DNA from: an uncultured Pseudomonas sp.
GTDB lineage: Bacteria > Pseudomonadota > Gammaproteobacteria > Pseudomonadales > Pseudomonadaceae
Direction of reading: 5' to 3'
Assembly (NCBI GenBank): GCA_943912755.1
Contig: CALTWF010000324.1
Coordinates: 1 to 6,018, forward strand
Length of the DNA: 6,018 nucleotides
Shown here: positions 1 to 5,901 of the stretch, piece by piece
Layout: every line of letters starts with the position of its first letter
Numbering within the stretch: the stretch's first letter is position 1
Translations under genes and position numbers: made by a program
The notes under the pieces: model-generated
What the model was told of the DNA's origin: nothing
Seen by the model: the letters and a program-made list of their open reading frames with translations, nothing else
Database searches by the model: none

Positions 1-5
1 GAAAA

Positions 6-1190
6 TTGCAACTTGCCGCGGCTGCACGACAAGTTGATCGGAGCATCCCTAGAGAGATTTTGCGCAGGTATCTGGAAGCTGAATCTGATAGCTTCTTTGA
101 TTCACCTTTAGCAGCACTGAAAAAACTCGATGACAGCAGCACTGAGCTAGAGCAAGATGTTGAGTTGGCCGAGGAAGAGTATTTCGAAAGCAAAATGTCT
201 CTAGCCAACCGCGAAGCGCAGGTGAATAAATTTGCGCAAGAAATGTGCGTGGGTGATCTGGTCGTTACTTTATGTAAGACCCATATAGCTATCGGGCAAT
301 TCACATCAGAGTGTTACATTGATGAAACTGTGTTGGTTAATAAAATATACCGAGGCTCAAAAGAGCCGAAAGTTGAGTATTTAGAGTCTAAGCTACGCAG
401 GAATGTTGCTTGGGGTAAGCCAATCGCACGTGAGCTTCTTAGTGCCGGATTAAAGAAGCCTCTTTTAGCTAGGAATACGGTTTCCAGCTTGGATGAGTAT
501 TGGGATAAAATATATTGTTTGATTTATCCTATTTTTGTTCGTTCTGATGTGGTTTACTTCTCTAATCGCGTTGCGAAAAGTGGCCCCGTTGGCACTCGAA
601 GTATGTGCAAGCTGCTTGATTTCGTAGTTTGCACGCAATTGACGACAGATGCTCTGCTGAAACCATCTGTGCCTGGTTTTGACTTGGCGAGATTGCTAGA
701 GGACAGCTTGCATGGGACCGACTTCCAAGAAAGATTGACCTCGCAGGCTGAAGTTATGTCGCCTGGTTACTTTCATCACGCAGTTCAGGTGTTGAATGGA
801 GTGAAACCAGAGGTCTATGCTCGGGTCTTAGCTTCTTTACTAGCCTTCGGCTTGACTGGGTGCCAAGGTGGGTCTGATGCGCTGACTAGTCTCTCTGAAG
901 AGATAGTATCAACTCTTAAACAAGATGATATGTCCCAGGAGCGAACTGCAAAGCCTGCTGATAGGGATAAAACAGATAAAATGCTTGAGGAGTATAAGCA
1001 GATTATGGGCAAGAAAGGGGTCACAAGTTTGACCTCCAGCCTTGATCTAAAACTAGCTAACGCCGATAGCGCATTGCCTTCTATTTCCTTCTCACCACAG
1101 ATAGATATTGAAAGTGGTTCAGAAAAAACCATGGGGCCCAAACAACATTCCAGCGGAGCGGGCGAACAGTTCCGCCTTGACTTGGAATAG
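6..1190 (+). CDS. Hypothetical protein with a PUA/EVE-like segment; 5' end probably outside the window
   Basis: The frame is open from the window edge. The first possible start, TTG at 6-8, has no visible ribosome binding site and the frame is also open before it, so the true start may lie to the left. The visible 394 residues begin with an acidic, helical, probably coiled region (about 20-75). Residues about 80-165 contain G83-D84-L-V-V, then I96-G97-Q, then L130-R-R-N-V-A-W136, a Pro-Ile-Ala-Arg turn and a late T158-V. This order resembles the small PUA/EVE-like domains at the N-terminus of Mrr- and McrB-type restriction proteins, where they are thought to read nucleic acid or modified bases. 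I infer this from the pattern only. A helical region follows, with a short hydrophobic stretch at 270-287, then a polar, probably disordered tail from about 305. No catalytic motif is seen. It probably forms an operon with the membrane protein that starts just after its stop. The coding region is confident; the function is unknown. Confidence 0.8.
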   Translation: MQLAAAARQVDRSIPREILRRYLEAESDSFFDSPLAALKKLDDSSTELEQDVELAEEEYFESKMSLANREAQVNKFAQEMCVGDLVVTLCKTHIAIGQFTSECYIDETVLVNKIYRGSKEPKVEYLESKLRRNVAWGKPIARELLSAGLKKPLLARNTVSSLDEYWDKIYCLIYPIFVRSDVVYFSNRVAKSGPVGTRSMCKLLDFVVCTQLTTDALLKPSVPGFDLARLLEDSLHGTDFQERLTSQAEVMSPGYFHHAVQVLNGVKPEVYARVLASLLAFGLTGCQGGSDALTSLSEEIVSTLKQDDMSQERTAKPADRDKTDKMLEEYKQIMGKKGVTSLTSSLDLKLANADSALPSISFSPQIDIESGSEKTMGPKQHSSGAGEQFRLDLE

Positions 1191-1199
1191 GGGGTGACG

Positions 1200-1772
1200 G
1201 TGAGAAACGGAATTTTAGAATTCGTAGGTGGTGCATTCTTACTGACGGCTATTACATATGCTTCAGGAAGAGGCTATTTTAATGGTTACTTTCGGAGCGT
1301 GAGAGTAGATCCCGCGTTCGTTGATGTTGCTGTGGATCAAATTTTCTTTGAGGGTGGCAGAGAAATAATAAAAGTTGTAAGCCCTGTTGCGTATCCGCTT
1401 TTATTTTTTGTTGTCGCTAGTGTGCTGTTGGCGTTATTGGGTACGCTGTATTTGAAGAAGATTGCATCTGCAAGGGCTGAAAATTTGTTGCTCGCCTGTT
1501 CGCAGTTGAAAGGGATTTTTTTGCTGGTTGGGATAGTGTGGTTTTCTAACTATCTATTCAATTCGGCAATGAAAAGTGGTGGCGAGGTTGCTGTAACTAA
1601 TGGGTGCAATTTTGTCGTCGTTCATGTGAACGACAAGGACAGCCAGACGGGATGTCTCATTTACAAAAGCGTGGATAATATTTGGGTGCGCTACGAGACC
1701 GAAGAGTCTGAGTACGTTTCTGTTTTCCCGAGGGATAATTTTTACAGAGCAGACATGAAGATGCGGAATTAA
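1200..1772 (+). CDS. Small membrane protein of unknown function, three predicted transmembrane helices
   Basis: I do not recognise a named family. I prefer the GTG at 1200 because GGGGG at 1190-1194 sits 5 nt before it; an in-frame GTG at 1194 would add two residues. Numbering from 1194, hydrophobic helices lie at about 7-24, 66-87 and 106-123. Between the first two is a loop with the sequence GYFRSVRVDPAFVDVAVDQI, a style seen in many uncharacterised bacterial membrane proteins. Residues about 130-192 are soluble and look beta-rich, with aromatic and valine alternation and an FPRDNF motif near the end. No signal-peptide cleavage site or enzyme motif is visible. The start lies about 10 nt after the stop of the upstream gene, so the two are probably translationally coupled and may work together, for example a sensor paired with a membrane partner. 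That pairing is inference. The gene is AT-rich like its neighbour and ends shortly before a bidirectional terminator. Confidence 0.75.
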   Translation: MRNGILEFVGGAFLLTAITYASGRGYFNGYFRSVRVDPAFVDVAVDQIFFEGGREIIKVVSPVAYPLLFFVVASVLLALLGTLYLKKIASARAENLLLACSQLKGIFLLVGIVWFSNYLFNSAMKSGGEVAVTNGCNFVVVHVNDKDSQTGCLIYKSVDNIWVRYETEESEYVSVFPRDNFYRADMKMRN

Positions 1773-1819
1773 CTACTGCCGTTTGTAGTTGCAGGGGGCG
1801 GTTTTCGGTGTTGTTTAGA

Positions 1820-1833
1820 TTTTTGATCAAAAA
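1820..1833. repeat. 14-bp perfect palindrome
   Basis: TTTTTGATCAAAAA is a perfect palindrome just before the convergent-gene terminator. It may simply add weak hairpin strength to the - strand transcript end, where its T-run follows the terminator stem. No other role is apparent. Confidence 0.5.
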
Positions 1834-1834
1834 C

Positions 1835-1884
1835 AAAAATGGACTGATTTATGTTTCGGAAGATAAATCAGCCCCCATTTTTTT
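1835..1884. terminator. Bidirectional intrinsic terminator between convergent genes
   Basis: The arms CTGATTTAT (1844-1852) and ATAAATCAG (1863-1871) pair around a 10-nt loop. Outer arms AAAAATGG (1835-1842) and CCATTTTT (1875-1882) extend the stem across a small bulge. The + strand ends in a T-run after the stem and the - strand does likewise. It sits between the end of the + strand pair (1772) and the end of thyX (1974), so it can serve both transcripts. Confidence 0.85.
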
Positions 1885-1928
1885 GGATCCCGATAAGCTT
1901 ATAGTTTGATATGATGCGTCGAGGCCTA

Positions 1929-1952
1929 GCGACTTAAAGTGCATTAAGTCGC
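1929..1952. repeat. 9-bp inverted repeat downstream of thyX
   Basis: GCGACTTAA (1929-1937) and TTAAGTCGC (1944-1952) are perfect inverted arms around a 6-nt loop. The - strand thyX transcript meets this hairpin about 22 nt after its stop. No T-run follows directly, so it is more likely an RNA 3'-end stabiliser or pause hairpin than a complete terminator; the stronger terminator lies further on. Confidence 0.55.
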
Positions 1953-1973
1953 CTAAGGTTTGTTCTGGCGTGG

Positions 1974-2747
1974 CTATGTGGTCTTTTTTATGACAGAACT
2001 GCTTCCGTCGCTTAATTTTATTGTTTGAAAGTCTTGGAAAAGCGAAGGTGCGTCTTGTTTGACAATTTTTAGGATTTGAGTTGACACATCCCGCATCTCC
2101 CAGTCACCCTCGATTGCCCCTCTCGTAATTAGGAAGTGCCTTAGTGCTCTGGCGTTTGCCGTGAATACTAATTTTGTTTCAATGGCATTTGGGAGAATTG
2201 ATCTTGCAGTTGTTCTGAGTTCTCGTAACTTTTCTTTGTTGGAAAAGCTGTTGCTTATAGATAATTTCTTTGCGCTCGCGATGAGTTCTCTATATAGCTC
2301 GACTGAAGAATGCATTGCATCAAGCCATTTTTTATATAAAGGAGAATCTTTTTTTAGGGATGGAGGCGCAACAAAGTCCGCGTCAGACTCGTCGTAATAC
2401 TGCTGTGAAAGCTGACTATATGAAAAGCCAGCGCGATGTCGCACAAGTTGATGGGTAAAACCCCGTGATACACCTGATACGATGAAAGTCCAACTTGCAT
2501 GCTCGAGCACACTGCCATGCCCGCTATCAATGAGGTTGAGTATGTATTCCTGATTGCTTCTAGGCGATTGACGTTGACCAAAAGACATATAGCAAATTCG
2601 CCCTGAGAATTCGACTAAGTCATCGCTGCTTTTAGAGTCAGTTGTTCTTTGCCACACCATTTTTTCAGAATCTAAGAATTCTTGAATCGCGTCAAAGTCA
2701 ATAGAGCTTTTTGCAACGCATCTCACAATAGGACTTGAGACTTTCAT
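1974..2747 (-). CDS. thyX: Flavin-dependent thymidylate synthase ThyX
   Basis: ThyX makes dTMP from dUMP using methylene-tetrahydrofolate, FAD and NADPH, replacing ThyA, and acts as a cytoplasmic homotetramer. The 257-residue length fits the family. Visible signatures are HGSVLEH at 77-83, the RHR motif at 103-105 followed by SYSQLSQQY (109-117), R182 in the ARSILP segment, and the C-terminal NAR-LRHFL-R block (198-209) with a WEMR (216-219). The RHR motif is odd: the conserved Ser is separated from RHR by eight residues (RHRAGFSYSQLS) where the textbook signature is RHR-X7-S. The ATG at 2745-2747 overlaps the stop of the upstream gene as ATGA, and AAGGAG (2753-2758) lies 5 nt before it, so start and coupling are secure. 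It is the second gene of an operon with a dCTP-deaminase-fold membrane protein. Its AT-rich codon use differs from the GC-rich integrase region, consistent with transfer. Family assignment is firm; a host-supporting versus defence or phage-related role is open. Confidence 0.93.
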   Translation of the reverse strand: MKVSSPIVRCVAKSSIDFDAIQEFLDSEKMVWQRTTDSKSSDDLVEFSGRICYMSFGQRQSPRSNQEYILNLIDSGHGSVLEHASWTFIVSGVSRGFTHQLVRHRAGFSYSQLSQQYYDESDADFVAPPSLKKDSPLYKKWLDAMHSSVELYRELIASAKKLSISNSFSNKEKLRELRTTARSILPNAIETKLVFTANARALRHFLITRGAIEGDWEMRDVSTQILKIVKQDAPSLFQDFQTIKLSDGSSSVIKKTT

Positions 2748-3556
2748 TCTGTCTCCTTATGGTCAGGTGCAGGTGCAGGTGCAGGTGCAGGTGCATCAAT
2801 TACGGACGGCTTTTTTTCTAGCTGGCTTTGCAGAGTTTTTATCTGTTCTTCCAATTTTTTGATGGCTTCGCCATTTTTTGATTCGCTGTGTCTATTTTCT
2901 AGAAGGCCTGTTGCAACTGGAAGTAAACTCGGTACAACGATCGCTAGAATTGCGAAAGCTAACGACAAGAGTCCCAGCGCAGCGATGAAATGTCTCCATA
3001 TCACTCGCTTGATATCGTCGTACGACCTTTCTGAAATGTTTGCGAAATCTTTTGAAAGTTTAGATAGCTGCGTCAGGTTTGCACCGGTGCCTGGCCCTTT
3101 TTGATAGCCAGAGGAAGGAGCATTTAGCCTGAACAGGAGCAGAGTTGCTACGACAGAACTTGGCTCCATTGGAACTGCGTCTTTACCCATGTTAATGAGA
3201 CAAACCGTGAGTTTTCCGCTATAACCTGGATCGATATGACCTGGGTTGGTCATGATGATGCCATTCTTTGTCAAAGAGTTCGGAGGTAGGAGAATGCCTC
3301 CGATGTCTTTGCTTAACTGTATGTTTTCAGATAGTTCGATAATTATCGCTTCCCCTGCTCCTATACTGCACTGGTGTATCGCTAGGTCGGAGAAGCTCTG
3401 AACTTTGTTTATTTCTTTTATTTTGTCCGGGATATATATTTTTCCGGCAGTCAGATCGATAGAAGCGGATTGGATCTGCCGGTGATCGAAAAGACGGCCG
3501 AAATCTATTTCTCCGGAGAGTACGGCTGTTCGGATCTCAGCGTCAGTTAATAGCAA
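2744..3556 (-). CDS. dCTP deaminase/dUTPase-fold protein fused to a membrane segment and coiled coil
   Basis: Residues 1-165 follow the Dcd layout: LTDAEIRTAVLSGEI at the N-terminus, QSASIDL (29-35), a NSLTKNG segment (93-99) matching the Dcd GRSSLAR-LG motif, and GHIDPGYSGKLTVCLIN (106-122) matching the IDPGxSG-LE-N strand. Aligned by eye to E. coli Dcd, the catalytic Glu (E138) is Cys119, Ser111 is Asn93 and Arg115 is Lys97. Normal deamination of dCTP is therefore doubtful; a nucleotide-binding or sensing role is an inference. Beyond the domain are a hydrophobic stretch (about 189-219, one helix or a tight hairpin), a coiled coil (about 226-249) and an Ala-Pro tail (255-264). At 270 residues it is much longer than ordinary Dcd (about 190). 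The start is TTG (3554-3556) with GGGGA 6 nt upstream, and the protein begins where Dcd proteins usually begin. It leads an operon with thyX through a 4-nt overlap, placing both in deoxypyrimidine metabolism. Fold assignment is fairly confident; activity is not. Confidence 0.85.
   Translation of the reverse strand: MLLTDAEIRTAVLSGEIDFGRLFDHRQIQSASIDLTAGKIYIPDKIKEINKVQSFSDLAIHQCSIGAGEAIIIELSENIQLSKDIGGILLPPNSLTKNGIIMTNPGHIDPGYSGKLTVCLINMGKDAVPMEPSSVVATLLLFRLNAPSSGYQKGPGTGANLTQLSKLSKDFANISERSYDDIKRVIWRHFIAALGLLSLAFAILAIVVPSLLPVATGLLENRHSESKNGEAIKKLEEQIKTLQSQLEKKPSVIDAPAPAPAPAPDHKETE
2765..2794. repeat. Five tandem copies of a hexamer encoding an Ala-Pro tail
   Basis: AGGTGC is repeated five times without error. 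On the coding (-) strand it reads GCACCT, encoding the Ala-Pro run at residues 255-264 of the Dcd-fold protein. Six-base units keep the frame, so slippage would change tail length without breaking the gene or the overlapping thyX start. Confidence 0.9.
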
Positions 3557-3588
3557 ACCAGGTCCCCAAAGAAATAGCTCAAGATACT

Positions 3589-3618
3589 CTTATAGTAAGT
3601 GAATGTTGAGTTTTTCAA
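3589..3618 (-). promoter_or_regulatory. Sigma70-like promoter of the Dcd-fold/thyX operon
   Basis: On the - strand, TTGAAA (3613-3618) and TATAAG (3589-3594) are separated by 18 bp; each matches five of six consensus bases. This predicts a start of transcription near 3,580 and a leader of about 25 nt to the TTG start at 3556, with room for the GGGGA ribosome site. It is read by eye. Confidence 0.6.
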
Positions 3619-3714
3619 AAGGCTCACAGCGCCCGCCCCGTACGTCATCCGGGCCGGTCTGTTTTGCCGAAGCCCCAAACCTATTCCCCACGTCATCCCG
3701 CCAAGAATGTTGAG
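3601..3714. repeat. Direct 10-bp repeat at the cargo/backbone junction
   Basis: GAATGTTGAG occurs at 3601-3610 and again at 3705-3714. The first copy lies inside the operon promoter spacer. The base composition changes from AT-rich to GC-rich close to here, so the repeat could mark an insertion or recombination junction. It could also be chance, or a shared binding site. Confidence 0.35.
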
Positions 3715-3922
3715 TGTTATCAGGGATCAAGGCCCCTGCGACCTGTGGGGAATGTCCACTACGCGGGACTGGCGGCTCCTTACGTCCGGGAGCAAGGGCA
3801 TCTCATGATCTGGCCTCCTGAGCACCGTTACCGGTGGGCGGGTGGAGGCAGCGCTGGCTGACGAGACCTGCGCCTGAAGATCCTGAGCCATGTGCAAGCA
3901 GCAATGCGATGACCGGGGCATG

Positions 3923-3939
3923 CCTGACTGTCAGTCAGG
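3923..3939. repeat. 17-bp palindrome
   Basis: CCTGACTG and CAGTCAGG are perfect inverted 8-bp arms around one central base. The symmetry and size fit a dimeric regulator operator as well as a small hairpin. No gene start lies directly beside it. Confidence 0.5.
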
Positions 3940-3990
3940 TGCAGTCCATTCCTTGGTCTGCGGCACCATCATCTACAGCGCTGTTGCTGG

Positions 3991-4020
3991 TGACATCGGC
4001 GTTTGTCACGCCGATTGTCA
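3991..4020. repeat. Imperfect inverted repeat
   Basis: ATCGGCG (3995-4001) pairs with CGCCGAT around a 7-nt loop. The pairing extends outward through TGACA and TGTCA with a single-base bulge, giving a hairpin of about 11 bp. It lies between the 17-bp palindrome and the larger hairpin at 4074. Confidence 0.5.
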
Positions 4021-4073
4021 CGAGGGGGAATGCCGCAAAGCCTTGTGCGATCAGGGCTGCAGCAGTGGTAGAA

Positions 4074-4108
4074 GTGCCCGTCTCTTTCCAGAAGAAAGAG
4101 ACGGGCAC
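4074..4108. repeat. Perfect 15-bp hairpin
   Basis: GTGCCCGTCTCTTTC (4074-4088) and GAAAGAGACGGGCAC (4094-4108) are exact inverted arms with a 5-nt loop. No T-run follows on either strand, so it is not a standard intrinsic terminator. It could be a factor-dependent terminator, an RNA-processing hairpin, or part of a transfer or replication region. Confidence 0.75.
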
Positions 4109-4339
4109 AGGTTGGCGCAATATTTCGGCCAAGCGGATAGGTTGATGCAGGGCAGCGAGGTACGGAGTATCTGGCGCACGAGCGCTATATGTGTAAGAGC
4201 ATTCATCACATGGGTAGTGACCGGGCGAGCTGCCGAATGCTAATCGCCCTTGGGGAGAACCACCGCGAGAGCGGCGTGGCCTTCAAGGTTCGGGCCACCT
4301 GGGGTGCTGTCATCGACAGCTCTTGCAACTCCCGGTCTA

Positions 4340-4548
4340 CGCCTGTGGACAATATTCGTCAAGCAAAGCGATTTCAGGGATTTAGCGCCTGTGGATAAAA
4401 CTATCCCCCGGTGGACATCAGTGGTTTTCCACAGACGCACTCTGTGCCAGCAGTTTTTTTCTTAGGTATGGTCCTTTCAAACGGGGCGGCTTTGCAGCCC
4501 CGTTTGAAAGGACCCGCGCGGAGGAGCTTCATGCGGTGCTGTGGGTAA
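4340..4548. promoter_or_regulatory. Cluster of DnaA-box-like sequences, possible replication origin or remnant
   Basis: TGTGGATAA at 4390-4398 is an exact consensus DnaA box on the - strand (TTATCCACA). Related nonamers are TGTGGACAA at 4344-4352 (one mismatch), TTTTCCACA at 4425-4433 on the opposite strand (fits TTWTNCACA) and TGTGGGTAA at 4540-4548 (one mismatch). The first two are part of a 13-bp direct repeat CGCCTGTGGAYAA (4340-4352 and 4386-4398), 46 bp apart, which is iteron-like. A short T-run (4454-4460) and a long hairpin lie within the cluster. Such density fits an origin on an excised circular element. No replication gene is visible in the window, so function is unproven. Confidence 0.45.
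4470..4514. repeat. Perfect 18-bp hairpin downstream of the integrase gene
   Basis: GGTCCTTTCAAACGGGGC (4470-4487) and GCCCCGTTTGAAAGGACC (4497-4514) are exact inverted arms around a 9-nt loop that can itself pair by two further GC pairs. It begins about 70 nt after the integrase stop on the - strand. On that strand the stem is followed by an A-rich run rather than U, so termination would have to come from the stem alone. It may instead be a cruciform or single-strand origin element within the DnaA-box cluster. Confidence 0.75.
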
Positions 4549-4581
4549 CTTCACTACGAGTTGAGGTGGTGATGCGGCGGG

Positions 4582-5901
4582 TTACTCGGTCCTTTTGGCA
4601 CTGCGAAGCCGCGTGACGTTCTCGCCCGTCTGCTTGGCAAACTCATGCGGCGTCACATGGTCCTCGCGGTTTGCCTCTAGAAACCGACTCCACCAGGTCA
4701 TGATCATCCGGCGCTCTTCGAGGAACTCGGCCTTGTGGGTATAGGCGGCGCGCACGTTGTTGCGTTCCTTGTGGCTCATCTGGCGCTCGATCGCTATCTC
4801 TGACCACAGCCCGGACTCGACCAGTGCACTGCACGCCATGGCTCGGAACCCGTGGCCGCAGATATCCACCTTAGTGTCGTAGCCCATCGTTCTGAGCGCG
4901 GCATTCACCGTGTTCTCGGACATCGGTTTCCACGGCTTGGCATCCCCCGCGAACACCAGCTCGAACTTGCCGGTGATCGCGTGGATCTGCTCAAGCAAGG
5001 CCACTGCTTGCGGCGATAAGGGTACAACGTGAATGTCCCCGGCCATCTTCGTACCTCTTGTGGAAAACGGCACGCCGTCCAGCGCCGGGCGGGTGTCGGG
5101 GATTTCCCAAATTCCGCGTTTGAGGTCGAATTCGTTCCAGCGGGCGAAGCGCAGTTCACTGGAGCGTACGAATACATGCAGCGACAGCATCACCGTGAGG
5201 CGCGTAAGCGGGCGACCTCTGTAGTCCTCGATGCATGCCAGTAGCTCTGGCAGCCGCGATAAGGGTAGTGCGGGCCGGTGAGTTACTCGAGGAGTCTTGA
5301 TCGAGCCATCGAGGTCGTGAGCCGGGTTCGCCGTGATCAGTCGCAGCCGTTTGGCTTCACGCATGATGCTTTGCAGGTAGTTCTTGATCCTGAGCGCCAC
5401 GTCGATGGTGCCGCGCTTCGTCACGGCTTCCAGTGGCTGCATAAGGTCGTGAGTGTCGAGCTCAACGATTGCCCTGGCACCGAGAAGAGGGAAGACGTGG
5501 GTCTTCAATCGGCTGAGCACCGTCTTGGCGTGGCCGGGCGCCCACTTCGGCACCATGCTCGCATACCAGTCGAGCGCAACGCTTTCAAAGGTGCGGCCGT
5601 TGATCACGGCTTGGGCCTTGGTTTGTTGCTTGTACTGGATGGGATCTATGCCGTTGGCGAGCTGCTGCTTGATCTCGAAGCGCTTGCGGCGTGCGTCGCC
5701 CAGCCCGACCACCGGATAGCTGCCGAGGGCGGTCAGGCCTTCGCGGCCATCGGGTTTCACGTACCTGAGTCGCCAGCCTTTGCGGCCGTTGGGTTGCACA
5801 AGCAGGTAAAGACCGTCGCCGTCGAAAAGCTTGTACTCGCGCTCTCTGGGCTTTGCCGTGCGACAGGCGGTATCGGTAAGCGGGGCAGTGGTGCGGGCCA
5901 T
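4582..5901 (-). CDS. P4-type tyrosine recombinase (integrase) of a genomic island
   Basis: This enzyme integrates and excises a mobile island by site-specific recombination, usually at the 3' end of a tRNA gene. The 439 residues fit the P4 integrase family. Residues 1-90 form the N-terminal arm-binding domain (DUF4102-like, with LFDGDGLYLLVQPNG and LGSYPVVGLGDAR), about 100-190 the SAM-like core-binding domain, and 205-410 the catalytic domain. Catalytic residues are all present: R246 in FVRSSELR, K285 in RGTKM, H350 and R353 in GHGFR, H377 in QMSHKER and the nucleophile Y387 in RAAYTHK. The ATG at 5899-5901 has GGAG (5911-5914) 9 nt upstream. The protein carries about 30 extra residues after LEANRE at the C-terminus. 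It looks intact and probably active. The gene is GC-rich, unlike the cargo at 1-3,556. Repeats of TAAGGGTAG overlap its start region, so self-regulation or binding of an excisionase-like protein is plausible. I see no confident promoter hexamers. Confidence 0.95.
   Translation of the reverse strand: MARTTAPLTDTACRTAKPREREYKLFDGDGLYLLVQPNGRKGWRLRYVKPDGREGLTALGSYPVVGLGDARRKRFEIKQQLANGIDPIQYKQQTKAQAVINGRTFESVALDWYASMVPKWAPGHAKTVLSRLKTHVFPLLGARAIVELDTHDLMQPLEAVTKRGTIDVALRIKNYLQSIMREAKRLRLITANPAHDLDGSIKTPRVTHRPALPLSRLPELLACIEDYRGRPLTRLTVMLSLHVFVRSSELRFARWNEFDLKRGIWEIPDTRPALDGVPFSTRGTKMAGDIHVVPLSPQAVALLEQIHAITGKFELVFAGDAKPWKPMSENTVNAALRTMGYDTKVDICGHGFRAMACSALVESGLWSEIAIERQMSHKERNNVRAAYTHKAEFLEERRMIMTWWSRFLEANREDHVTPHEFAKQTGENVTRLRSAKRTE
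5259..5269 (+). repeat. Internal copy of an 11-bp motif within the integrase gene
   Basis: ATAAGGGTAGT here is identical to the copy overlapping the integrase start (5900-5910). It encodes part of LPLS in the integrase. A partial copy, ATAAGGGTA, lies at 5016-5024, where it encodes part of the conserved VVPLS segment. Confidence 0.6.

Larger units (their letters stand above)
3620..4339. other. About 0.7 kb of GC-rich sequence without a convincing gene
   Basis: Several frames are open, but none has a good ribosome site, recognisable domain or clear codon bias. The two best are a + strand frame at 3890-4243 (117 codons, ATG start, Cys-rich first half with a VCHADCHEGEC run) and a - strand frame open from 4282 down to 3935. 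The latter reads naturally near its end (TAAALIAQGFAAFPLVTIGV) but has only a TTG start at 4132 and no start upstream. They overlap each other, and a perfect 15-bp hairpin cuts through both, which argues for non-coding or decayed backbone. The stretch holds several inverted repeats, listed separately, and may be a remnant of an integrative element gene, a leader, or transfer-related DNA. Confidence 0.5.

Noticed and set aside
815..1141. - strand open frame opposite the first gene
   Set aside because: It lies wholly within the 6-1190 gene on the other strand, with no ribosome site and no domain. It is a shadow frame.
2765..2794. Short tandem repeat considered as a CRISPR or iteron array
   Set aside because: The six-base units have no spacers and translate in frame as an Ala-Pro run, so they are a coding microsatellite.
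3890..4243. Cys-rich + strand open frame of 117 codons
   Set aside because: It has no clear ribosome site and no recognisable family, is overlapped by a similarly long frame on the other strand, and is interrupted structurally by a perfect hairpin. I describe it within the gene-poor region instead of calling a gene.
3935..4282. - strand open frame with a natural-looking C-terminal part
   Set aside because: The only start codon is a TTG at 4132 without a ribosome site, and the part before it has no start. It could be a decayed gene, but I cannot name a family to support that.
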